A stretch of DNA of 45,696 nucleotides, taken from positions 1-45,696 of the forward strand of contig CAKQKI010000012.1 in assembly GCA_934248055.1 (NCBI GenBank), in the 5' to 3' direction. Under the pieces are notes generated by a model that was not told where the DNA came from, searched no databases, and saw only the letters and a program-made list of their open reading frames with translations. This document shows, piece after piece, positions 8,630 through 17,900 of the stretch. Position 1 is the stretch's first letter. Each line of letters starts with the position of its first letter. A program made the translations under genes and the position numbers. The stretch comes from an uncultured Clostridia bacterium. Its GTDB lineage: Bacteria > Bacillota > Clostridia > Christensenellales > Borkfalkiaceae.

Positions 8630-8658
8630 AAAACGCACCCTGATTCAGGGTGCGTTTT
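8630..8658 (+). terminator. Rho-independent terminator of the AT-rich operon
   Basis: AAAACGCACCCTGA pairs perfectly with TCAGGGTGCGTTTT, with almost no loop, flanked by A and T runs. The symmetry would let it work in both directions. Confidence 0.9.
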
Positions 8659-8778
8659 GTACTTGTATCAAAGACAAGCACATGTGCTGCGCTTATACCC
8701 GAATCAAACCGAACCTAAACCGCAAGACCGTTTACGCTGTTTGATTTAATATTTCTGAAATTTCCCCAAGAGTATCTG

Positions 8779-8864
8779 CATTTTGACCTGTTTTTTTAAA
8801 AAACAGGACTTGAACCTGCAACTTCGTTTCAATCCCAGCCGAAACGTTACGATTTAATACATAT
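8779..8864. repeat. tRNA-like direct repeat, copy B
   Basis: This is the second copy of the repeat at 276-360, in the same orientation. On the minus strand the segment GCAGG-TTCAAGT-CCTGT forms a proper T-arm (five-base stem, seven-base loop). It follows ACGAAGTT, so this copy keeps the tRNA-like fold better than copy A. It marks the right edge of the AT-richer block. Confidence 0.6.
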
Positions 8865-9068
8865 ATTGCCGGATTACAACAATTCGTAAAGCAGTCTTTA
8901 AAAAATACACGTCGATATATTTTAAAAAATTTTTCGGCGCTTCCGATAAAAAAATTCAAAAATCAAAAAACGGGCAAATTTTATAAGGTTTTGGGGTAGA
9001 AATCGACTCTTATAAATGATATATTTAATACGGAAATACCCGTTATGAATATGAATAGCCGCGGTAAA

Positions 9069-9089
9069 CGCCCGAAATTTTATCGGGCG
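9069..9089 (+). promoter_or_regulatory. Hairpin in the leader of the carbohydrate operon
   Basis: CGCCCGA (9069-9075) pairs with TCGGGCG (9083-9089) around a seven-base loop. It lies just before the AGGGG ribosome site of the 9111 gene. There is no T run, so it is not a terminator. It may be an operator or an mRNA 5' structure. Confidence 0.4.
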
Positions 9090-9110
9090 GCGATTTAGCA
9101 GGGGTTAAAG

Positions 9111-10049
9111 ATGAAACAAATTGCAGAAAATAATACAATTGCGTTAAAAAAGAGAAAAATCGATAAGTACAGGGTGTTGTTTATGGTAAGTTTTCTGGCG
9201 ATACCTATAATCAATTTTTTGATTTTTTTCGTATACACAAACATCAGTTCGCTGTTTATGGCGTTTCAACGCCCTATTCACGACGGCGCAACGAAGATGT
9301 ATTTTACGCTTGAAAACTTTCGGAAAGTTTTCGACAGTTTCTTTGTCGACGAGGACGGAACTCTGCGGGTCGGCATTATAAACACATTGCTTTTTTACTT
9401 ATCGGGCACGTTGATTATAATGCCCGTTTCTATATTGATGAGTTATTTTATATACAAAAAAATCCCGGGGTACAGGACGTTTCGTTTTATAGCGTATCTT
9501 CCCCAGATTATAACGAGTTCCGCCTTGGTAATTATTTTTAAATATTCGTTATCTTCGGGCGGGCCGATAGCGGCGATTTATAAAGTCTTAGGCAAAGAAT
9601 ATTCTAATCCGCTGATACGCGAACCCGGGGCGATAGTTACTCTTCTCGTGTATAACGTGATGTTCGGATTCGGCGGCAATCTTATCGTATACGGCGGCGC
9701 GATGGGCAGTATCAACGAAGAAGTTCTCGAAGCGGGCGAACTCGACGGTTGCACGTGGTTTCAGGAATTGATATATCTTATTATTCCTATGATATGGGCA
9801 ACGCTTTCCACGTCGTTTATTTTAGGGCTTGCGGGTATTCTCGGCGCGTCGGGACCGATTCTTGCGTTTACGAAAGGTCAGTACGGTACGACGACGCTTG
9901 CCTTCCAGATTTATAATCTCGTGTCGGGCGTGAACGGGTATAAAGATTTGTACTATGCGTCGGCAATCGGTATAACCATGACCGTAATAATGTTCCCGAT
10001 GGTAATGATATTAAAACGTGTGGTTTTTAACGAAGGAAAGGAAAATTGA
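9111..10049 (+). CDS. Carbohydrate ABC transporter permease (LplB/UgpA type)
   Basis: This is a 312-residue permease with six hydrophobic segments and the EAA loop EEVLEAGELDGCTWFQELIYLIIP (about 203-226, with Gly in place of the second Ala). The N-terminal LKKRKIDKYRVLFMVSFLAIP is the usual basic tail plus first helix. It starts a run of closely spaced plus-strand genes (to about 27.9 kb) and is followed after one base by the second permease. No ATPase is encoded in the run, so a shared ATPase is inferred. Confidence 0.92.
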   Translation: MKQIAENNTIALKKRKIDKYRVLFMVSFLAIPIINFLIFFVYTNISSLFMAFQRPIHDGATKMYFTLENFRKVFDSFFVDEDGTLRVGIINTLLFYLSGTLIIMPVSILMSYFIYKKIPGYRTFRFIAYLPQIITSSALVIIFKYSLSSGGPIAAIYKVLGKEYSNPLIREPGAIVTLLVYNVMFGFGGNLIVYGGAMGSINEEVLEAGELDGCTWFQELIYLIIPMIWATLSTSFILGLAGILGASGPILAFTKGQYGTTTLAFQIYNLVSGVNGYKDLYYASAIGITMTVIMFPMVMILKRVVFNEGKEN

Positions 10050-10050
10050 T

Positions 10051-10926
10051 ATGAAAAAGAACTCGTCTGTATCGCGAAAAATTACTTTCGGCATTGCGTT
10101 TATTCTGTTTATACTGTACTGCGCGTTTATTTTGTTTTTCTTCGTTTTTGCGTTTGCTATCGCAACGAAAACGGATATGAAAACGTTTACCGCCGACCAG
10201 ATTGCGGGAAAACTGTTTTCGTTTTCCAGACCGCTGAATTTTAAAAATTTTATTCTGGCATTTTCTGAATGGAACGATATCAGCGAATACGGCGGATACG
10301 TCACCATGATATGGAACTCCGTGTGGAGAACGGTGGGTTACGTCGTTATTTCGCAGTTGTCAACGGCGATGGTTTGTTATATTTTGTGTTTTTACAGAAA
10401 CAAATTTACAAAATTCATTTATAATTTAGGACTGTTTCTTACTATTTTACCTTTATACGGTACGGCGGGCGCGCAATATAAATTATACGGCGATTTAGGG
10501 CTTATAAACAACCCCATGATCCTGTATGCCGATATAACTTTATACGGCGGCTGGTTTTTCTTTATGTACGCGTTCTGGAAATCGCTTTCGTGGGAATATG
10601 CGGAAGCGGCGTTTGTAGACGGGGCAAATCATTATATGGTGTTTTTCAAAATAATGTTGCCTATGTTTCTTCCCGGAATGATGGCGCTTGCCGTTATGTC
10701 GTTTATAGGTACTTGGAACGGATATGAATCCACGCTTTTATATATGGATCAGTATCCGAATCTGGCTTACGGTATTTACGCGTACAGCGAAATATCCAAA
10801 TATAAAGCGAATACGCCCGCTTATTTTGCAGGCGTGCTGATTGCGTTGATGCCCGCTTTGATACTCTTTGCGATTTTTCAGAATTCGATTATGGAAAAAG
10901 TGTATCTCGGCGGTTTAAAAGGCTGA
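10051..10926 (+). CDS. Carbohydrate ABC transporter permease (UgpE/MalG type)
   Basis: The start at 10051 (MKKNSSV) lies behind AAGGAAAGG, one base after the previous stop. The protein has 291 residues and six membrane segments. The EAA motif YAEAAFVDGANHYMVFFKIMLP lies at about 185-206 and the C-terminal YLGGLKG is typical. It partners the product of 9111-10049 to form the membrane channel for the sugar bound by the lipoprotein at 10961. Confidence 0.92.
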   Translation: MKKNSSVSRKITFGIAFILFILYCAFILFFFVFAFAIATKTDMKTFTADQIAGKLFSFSRPLNFKNFILAFSEWNDISEYGGYVTMIWNSVWRTVGYVVISQLSTAMVCYILCFYRNKFTKFIYNLGLFLTILPLYGTAGAQYKLYGDLGLINNPMILYADITLYGGWFFFMYAFWKSLSWEYAEAAFVDGANHYMVFFKIMLPMFLPGMMALAVMSFIGTWNGYESTLLYMDQYPNLAYGIYAYSEISKYKANTPAYFAGVLIALMPALILFAIFQNSIMEKVYLGGLKG

Positions 10927-10960
10927 AAACCTTAAAATATATTGTGGAGGATAAAATTTT

Positions 10961-12535
10961 ATGAAGGCTTTTAAAAAAATTTGCGTAGGAGTTCTCGCCG
11001 CGCTGTTAGCGTTCGGGTCGACGGGTTGTAAAAAAACAGATTACAGCGATACGGTAGTAATTACCGCGCTCGAGCAGGGCTACGGCGTAAAATGGCTTAA
11101 TGATATCGTAGACGCATATAAAAGCAAAACCGGAAACAAAGTAAAAGTGGTGAAAAAAATAGGATCCGCAGGTCAGGACGCGATCGAAACGGAAATATCT
11201 TCGTTGTCGAACAAAACCGATATTTTCGTCACGGAAAAGCAAAATTATTTTTCGGCTGTGCGCGCGGGCGCGGTTACCGTTGACGGCGTGAAGTACGATT
11301 CTTACTATGAAAATCTTAACGACCTTTACGACGCCGAATTAAAGGGTGAGAACGGCGCGACGATTAAGAAGAAAATGTCGCCGGATTATCTTAATTTAAA
11401 CAATATCGACGGCAATTATTATTCTTTACCCTGGCAAAACGGCGTACTCGGAATCGTTCTTAATCTTGACGTGTGGAGCAAATTAGGCTATACGGTTTCC
11501 GATATTCCGCGTACGACCGAAGAAATGTTTGAAATTTGCGATGAAATCGTTGCAAAAAGCAAATCGATTGAAAGTTTAAAAAATATCGCGCCGTTTATTT
11601 ATTCTGCGGAAGCGGAATACTACTCTTCGTTTTTGCATATGTGGATGGCGCAGTATGAAGGCTTAGAAAGTTTCGGATATTTCCTGAACGGAAAAGATCC
11701 CGACGGCGAAGTTTCCGAATACGTATATACTTTCGACGGACAGAAAAAAGCGTTGCAGATTATAGATCGTCTGCTCAATAAAGAAAAAGGGTATCAGCAC
11801 GGTAATTCCGACGAACTCAGTTTTACCGACATGCAGGGTTATTTCCTGAGCGATCAGGCGGCTTTCTGCGTAAACGGGGCGTGGCTCGATATCGAAATGG
11901 AAAATTATAAAGATAAAGCGATTCGCTTTATTCCTACGCCCGTTATCAGCGATATTACCGAAAAATTCGATAGTTCGTCAGATAAATCCGACGCGAAATT
12001 GCGCGAAGTCATTGATTTTGTAGACGCGCATAAAAACTCGGGAGATAATTCGGATAAGCCTTCCGGCGTAACGGACGGCGACGTGGAAATCGTGCGTGAA
12101 GCCCGTCAGATGAAATATAAGCGCGGCGGTTGCGGTCAGGTGTTTATGCCTTCGTTCGGCACTAAAAAAGACAAAGCGAAAGATTTTTTAAAATTTATGT
12201 ATTCCGACGAAGGGCTTAAGATTTATTACGACTCTATGAACGGAGCAACTCTGCCGTTTAAACTTTCTTCGGGCGCGTATGCAAATAAAAGCGATATGTC
12301 GGTATTCAGAAAAAACATCAAATCGATAATCGAAGAAGGTTGCTTCGTAAGCGTTAATCTTGCGGACAAGGCAAAAATTTATTCCGTGGGCGGCGTTTCT
12401 ATCAATTTCAACAACGGCGGTCTCGGTCTGGCGCCTTATTATTTAAGGAATAAAGAATACACCGTGCAGCAAATTATCGATAAAAATCAAAAATACGTTT
12501 CCGACAACTGGCAAAAAATAAAAAACACTCTTTAA
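10961..12535 (+). CDS. Extracellular solute-binding lipoprotein of a carbohydrate ABC importer
   Basis: This is a 524-residue lipoprotein with lipobox FGSTGC (Cys23) and GTGGAGG upstream of the ATG. Binding-protein motifs are YGVKWLNDIVDAYKSKTG, NYYSLPWQNGVLGIVLNLDVW and FCVNGAWLDIEME. A late FMPSFGTKKDKAKDFLKFMYSDEG marks the usual C-lobe. At this length it belongs to the long LipO-like class seen next to LplB/YtcP-type permeases. It would deliver an oligosaccharide to the permeases just upstream. It is intact, unlike its counterpart at 3482-5187. Confidence 0.92.
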   Translation: MKAFKKICVGVLAALLAFGSTGCKKTDYSDTVVITALEQGYGVKWLNDIVDAYKSKTGNKVKVVKKIGSAGQDAIETEISSLSNKTDIFVTEKQNYFSAVRAGAVTVDGVKYDSYYENLNDLYDAELKGENGATIKKKMSPDYLNLNNIDGNYYSLPWQNGVLGIVLNLDVWSKLGYTVSDIPRTTEEMFEICDEIVAKSKSIESLKNIAPFIYSAEAEYYSSFLHMWMAQYEGLESFGYFLNGKDPDGEVSEYVYTFDGQKKALQIIDRLLNKEKGYQHGNSDELSFTDMQGYFLSDQAAFCVNGAWLDIEMENYKDKAIRFIPTPVISDITEKFDSSSDKSDAKLREVIDFVDAHKNSGDNSDKPSGVTDGDVEIVREARQMKYKRGGCGQVFMPSFGTKKDKAKDFLKFMYSDEGLKIYYDSMNGATLPFKLSSGAYANKSDMSVFRKNIKSIIEEGCFVSVNLADKAKIYSVGGVSINFNNGGLGLAPYYLRNKEYTVQQIIDKNQKYVSDNWQKIKNTL

Positions 12536-12552
12536 AAAACGGGGGTAAATGC

Positions 12553-14907
12553 ATGAAAAAAATTATCGGAATAATATGCTCCGTTTTTCTTATGGCGCAG
12601 ACGGCGGTTTTTGTCGGGTGCAATAAAAAAACGGAAAACACTAAAGGCAACGTAAGCGAAATCGTGAACGTATGGTCTACTTACGGCGCAACTAAAGTAT
12701 TGCAAAACAGAAAAGAAAACGTTTCTTATAACAATCTCGGCGAAGGCATTTCGATTTCGATGATGAAAAACGAAAGCGAAGGCACGCAACTCGTTCTTAC
12801 GGCGAAGAAGGACGTTTCTTCGTACGAATTGATAGGCTCCGACCTGAAAGATGACAAAGGCAACGTGATTTCAAAAGAAAACGTAAGTATTTATCATCAG
12901 AAATACGTTGCCATAGCGAAGCGCGCGAACGCGGAGATGAACCCCGCTTTCGCCGTCGGCGATTATATTCCCGATATGCTGCTTAATATGAATAAAGCGC
13001 TGGAATATAAAGAAAACACTATCAAAGCGGGAGAAAATCAAAGCGTTTACGTAGAAGTAAAAACGGCGAAAGATACGAAAGCAGGCACTTATAAAGGCAA
13101 CTTTACTTTAAAGGTTGACGGCGCGGAAACAAAGATACCCGTTACCGTTACCGTATGGGATTTCGGCTTCGAAGGAAAGAGCGACTTTAAATCCGCCTTT
13201 CTTCTTTACACCTGGGGACTTTTGCACGGCGAATACGATTGCTCCGACGAAATGATTCTCAATTATATGGAAACCGCGCTGAAATACGATGTGTGTATTT
13301 ATCCCGTGGGAACGTTCGATTACAATGCGACGGAAGAAATCGGCACTTACGAAGGTTTTATAGATTACGTAGTTGACGCTTACGACAGAAGCGAAGCGTT
13401 CAATACGATTATCGTTCCCATTGCTTTGGGCGGCGATTTCAGGGCGTATTCGTCCGACGGTCAACCTTCGGGCGATTCGCAGGATATTTTGAAATATCTT
13501 AACGGATTGCTTGAAAAATCTTCGCCCGAAAAGCCTTATCTCGATCACGTTGTGTTTTACGTTTCCGGGCTTGACGAGGCGGATATGCGTCCTGACGACT
13601 GGAAAAAGTCAAAGAACGTTTTCGGCGTCGGCGGCGAAATAGACCAACTGTATTCGTATTTAAGCGCAGAAATTAAAAAGAGTGGCGCTTATAAAAGTTT
13701 TTCTGCCGATTATCAGGCAAAAATCGTTACGGCTGTAGAAAACGTGCCGATGGTATTTACGAACGTAGGATTTATGAGCGACGCCGTAGGCGTTTACGAT
13801 TCGGCTACGTTCTGTCCGCTTATAGACAATTTTTCCGATCCCGTTCAGGCAGAAAAATATATCGACGCGGCGCAAAAATACAATAACGGAAATTTATGGA
13901 CGTATACCTGTACGGGCTGTCAGTATCCGTATCCTTCGTTTCATATCGACGATTATAATTACGGCAACAGAGCCGCGGGGTTAATGTATAAGTATTATAG
14001 CGTAAACGGGTTTTTATACTGGCAGACGGCGTTGTATTATCCGAGCGCGTACGGCTTCGATACGTTTCTCGATCCTTACACTATGGCGGGGCGCACGGGG
14101 CTTATATGGAACGGCGAAGGTTGCTTATTCTATCCGGGCGCGAAATACGGCAGTAAAAATCCGTTCCCGTCCACAAGGCTCGTAACGTACAGAGATTCTA
14201 TGGAAGATTATAAAATGATCTCCGTTCTTGAAAAACTTTTGGACGAGTACACCGAAAAGAACAAACTCGCAAAGATCGAAGTAAACGATTATCTTGCCGA
14301 TTTATACGCTTCGGTTTTCTGTAACGCGGAGTATTATTTAGACGATTCTTTGGTATATGCCGCCCGCGAAGAACTTGCGGAAAGAATTATTTCTCTTAAA
14401 AACGGCGTGTTGCCCGAAAACAAAAAAACGGCAGTAACGATAAATTCGTTCTCCGATTCCGCGGGCGTTATCGAAAAAACGGAAGGCAGCGCGGTTACGC
14501 TGAATAACGGAACGGCGGAAATCTGCATTAAGTCGGTAGACCGCGGCAGCGATAACAAAAACAGAAGATACAGCACGTACGTTCAATTCGGCGTGAACGG
14601 ACTTACGGGCGCTGCCGATATATCGTTTAACGTTACGAATACCACCGGCAGAGCGATCGAATTCGATATAGGCTTTATAGATTCCGAAGGAAATAATTAT
14701 TACGCCGGCGGCGTATATCTGGCGGCGGGCGCGTCGAAGAAAGAAAGTATTTACTTTAATCGTTCGTTAAACCCGAAATTGTCGGGGATAAAATACGTAA
14801 GATTTTATTTTAGCAATACGGTGCTTGACGCAAGCGGAAATTACGTGTTAAGCCCGGACGTCAATTTCACTTTAAGTAATTTAATTTATGAAAAGCGGGA
14901 AGGTTAA
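12553..14907 (+). CDS. Lipoprotein with a DUF4091/GH123-like glycoside hydrolase domain
   Basis: This is a 784-residue lipoprotein (lipobox VFVGC, Cys23) with GGGG upstream of the ATG. Residues about 30-215 form an N-terminal beta-sandwich (EGTQLVLTAKKDVSSYELI, AGTYKGNFTLKVDG). A TIM barrel follows (about 216-600). FYVSGLDEAD places an Asp341-Glu342 pair at a strand end, the position of the catalytic pair in GH123 N-acetyl-galactosaminidases and the DUF4091 family. GFLYWQTALYY and TGLIWNGEGCLFYPG are late barrel motifs of DUF4091. The C-terminal ~180 residues look like a carbohydrate-binding beta-sandwich. It probably cleaves a glycan at the cell surface for the ABC importer upstream. Substrate specificity is not shown. 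Confidence 0.85.
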   Translation: MKKIIGIICSVFLMAQTAVFVGCNKKTENTKGNVSEIVNVWSTYGATKVLQNRKENVSYNNLGEGISISMMKNESEGTQLVLTAKKDVSSYELIGSDLKDDKGNVISKENVSIYHQKYVAIAKRANAEMNPAFAVGDYIPDMLLNMNKALEYKENTIKAGENQSVYVEVKTAKDTKAGTYKGNFTLKVDGAETKIPVTVTVWDFGFEGKSDFKSAFLLYTWGLLHGEYDCSDEMILNYMETALKYDVCIYPVGTFDYNATEEIGTYEGFIDYVVDAYDRSEAFNTIIVPIALGGDFRAYSSDGQPSGDSQDILKYLNGLLEKSSPEKPYLDHVVFYVSGLDEADMRPDDWKKSKNVFGVGGEIDQLYSYLSAEIKKSGAYKSFSADYQAKIVTAVENVPMVFTNVGFMSDAVGVYDSATFCPLIDNFSDPVQAEKYIDAAQKYNNGNLWTYTCTGCQYPYPSFHIDDYNYGNRAAGLMYKYYSVNGFLYWQTALYYPSAYGFDTFLDPYTMAGRTGLIWNGEGCLFYPGAKYGSKNPFPSTRLVTYRDSMEDYKMISVLEKLLDEYTEKNKLAKIEVNDYLADLYASVFCNAEYYLDDSLVYAAREELAERIISLKNGVLPENKKTAVTINSFSDSAGVIEKTEGSAVTLNNGTAEICIKSVDRGSDNKNRRYSTYVQFGVNGLTGAADISFNVTNTTGRAIEFDIGFIDSEGNNYYAGGVYLAAGASKKESIYFNRSLNPKLSGIKYVRFYFSNTVLDASGNYVLSPDVNFTLSNLIYEKREG

Positions 14908-14911
14908 GGGA

Positions 14912-17900
14912 ATGAAAAGAAAATTATTACGCGGCTTGTTGTGCGGACTGCTACTGTTTTCCGTTATTCTCGGCGTGTTGGCTTGTAAAAAAGACAAGAA
15001 CCCCGCCGACAACGGATCCGACGAACAGAAAATTGCAGGACTTGTTAACGGTTTTGATTCGATCGACGATTTATATTCGATCAAATTCAACGTCGGAACG
15101 GATTATCCCGCCGATTATAAAGGCGAGATAAACACCGATAAAAAATTCATTAAAGACGGAAAGGGAAGTTTAAAAATCACTTACCGTTCGGGAAGACACC
15201 CCGAGCCGATAATTTACTGCTCTAATATCAAAAACCTAAAGTTACAGGATTTAAAATCGGCTGCGTGCTGGGTGTATAACGATACGATATATTCTTTCAC
15301 GGTAAATTTCAATTTGCTCAGAAAAAACGGCACTTCCGAAAAGTTTCCTATGTTTACGAAAGAATACACGGTAAAATCACGCGAATGGACGTTACTCGAA
15401 TTGCCGATCAACAATATCGTTATGCAATATAACGGCGATAACGTACTCGGCTTCGGCGTTGAGTTCGTTTGCAGAGTACCCACGCCCGGCACGGACGAGC
15501 CGCAGGTACCGTTCGTTTATTATCTTGACTCTTTCGTTCTGAATTACGGCGCGCAGTTGACGGAACAAGATAAAGAGTATAAAGCGAAAATCGACGAAGT
15601 TATCGACGTTATAGAAAAACTTCCTAACGGTATTTCCGAAAGCGACGAACCGAAGATTCGCAGAGCGTACGATTTGTATTCGGATTTACCCGACGTTTAT
15701 AAAGGCGCGGTTACGAATTATTCGAGATACGAAAACGCCGTTTCCAAGTTGATGTCGGAACTTTATAAAAACAAAAAAACGGAAGAGTCGAGCCCCGTGT
15801 TGTTTACGGACAGATTTTTCGGCGTAAATCATTTCACTCTTGCTTCGACTTATTCCACCACGGCAAAAACGGAGTACAGCAAAACCGAAAAGTACGGTGA
15901 CGAACAAGGCAGCACCGCGTTCGTATTCGACGGAAAATCCGCTTCTGCGTGGGCGGCGTGGAATTTTACCACGAGCGCGCCTTTGTCGAATTACGATTAT
16001 ATAAGTTTTTACGTAAAGAACGCTACCGACAAAGAAGTAATTATGTTCTTTACCTGGACGAATAACCGTACCATACCCGTAGGCGACTGGGTAAAGGTGG
16101 AAATTCCCGCTTCGGCTTTCGGAATAAATTTCAACGAACTTGAAATTACGGGCGTAGGGCAGGAAACGCTTACAGGTAAACTTTATTTTTCGGGAATCAA
16201 CTGTTATTCGTCGGGTATCGACGGGTTATTTGAAAACGCGCTGACGTCTTACGGCGTAACGGGAGGTTCGCAAAACGTTTCGGACGGAGTTACTTCGTTT
16301 ACGTCCGCTTCGAACGGAATGACGATTAAATTAAATAAAACGCGAACCGACTTACACGGAGTAATCAACGCTTACGCGAATATTTACGTTGACAAATATT
16401 ACACTGTGAAAGTGCTTGATTCCGAAGGAAAGGAAGCGTATGCCGTTTCTCTTACGAAAGGCTGGAATACCGTGGCGTTCCGCTCGAATCGCTATGATTT
16501 CGATAAAGCCGAAAGTCTGAGATTCGACACTGCGGCGGGCGAAACCGTTAAGATAAAAGAATTTATTATCGGTCTTAACTCGCGTGACGCCGTTCTGAAT
16601 ACTTATATGCTTCATTTGCGGCGCGTTACGGGCGCGCTTACGAAAGACGATTTGCAGAACGCTTTCGATTTGCTTGAAAGTTATCACGCTCTCACAGACA
16701 GCGACAAAAAGTTTTTGAAAGGCAGCGTCGATACGATTGAAGAAGATATAGCCCACGTAACCGCCGAATCCGAAACGGCGTTAAAAGCCTTAATCGACGC
16801 GCTCAACGATAAATTCGTATATTCCGACGCGACAATTCTTAATTCGGTTTACACTTCGTACTCGAAAATAAAAGAATTGACCTATCTGAACGCCGATTAC
16901 ACGTCAAAAGCGGAAGCGATTATTAAAAAGTGGAGCAACTTGCCGAATCAGCCGCTGGATTTTGAAAAGGCGGCGGACAGAGAAATAATTTCCACTAAAA
17001 ACGCCGCGAGCGGGGAAAGAGATCCGTATACCACTATGCACGACGACGATCCTTCGTACAACGTTTTAGCCGCGGTTTACGATGAAGAGTACGGTTACGT
17101 TGTGGAACTGAAAAATCCCACGTATTCGGGCGTCGGCTTAAAATTCAATTTCCACACCGTAAGCGAAGCGAACGAAAAGTTGAAAGCGGTTATAGACGGT
17201 TACGATTTCGTAGTGTTTTACGTGTATAACCCCTTATCGGACGCGTATTCCGTAAAGGCGAGAATTTCAAATTCAGACTGGGGGCTTACCTATCTTGCGC
17301 CAAGGAAATTAGAAAGCGGCTGGAATATGATTTCTTTAAGCGTTTCGGATTTCGTTGCGGCAATGAATAATTCCGCTTATTTATACGTTTATGCGCAGAA
17401 AAACGGCGCCGACGACAGCGGACATTTGCGTTACTTTGCAAACGGAACGTCGTCCACGTTCAAAATTTCTTCGTTCAATTTGTATAAAGACGGCGCTTAT
17501 CAGACCTTTATAAAAGAATACGAAGAAAAAATGCAACAAGCCGAGCAAAAGAAGATAGACGACGTTATCGACAGAATCAAGGCTTTGCCCGCTATAAGCG
17601 ACCTGAAAAGCAAGTCTGCCGAGTTGGATAACGAACTGCTTTCTATCGAGTCGATGTACGAAGTGTACGGCGATAAAATCACGAACTACGCCGACTTTGC
17701 AGCGTACAAGGAAGAATACGGAAAATTGCCGTATATAGTGCTTGACGCGCAGAGCGAGAGCGCGCTTATATCCGCCGCAAAACGGCACGAAAACGATATT
17801 GCCGCGGATTGCTACGATCGCACGATGCAATTCACCGTAAAATCCGCAAGCGATTCAGTTTACGGCGACGTGTTCGAGATAGCAAGCATAAATCACGACG

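Larger units (their letters stand above)
8659..9110. other. Gene-free stretch between the two ABC/hydrolase clusters
   Basis: This holds direct repeat copy B (8779-8864) and the leader of the next operon with a small hairpin (9069-9089). Sequence composition changes here: downstream genes use many more GCG, CGC, GAC and TTC-type codons. No clear -35/-10 pair for the 9111 operon was found. A TATAAA-like box at about 9010-9030 is the best candidate but lacks a -35. Confidence 0.55.

Noticed and set aside
8959..9060. A riboswitch or T-box in the leader of the 9111 operon
   Set aside because: No conserved T-box or known riboswitch core was seen; only one small 7-bp hairpin.
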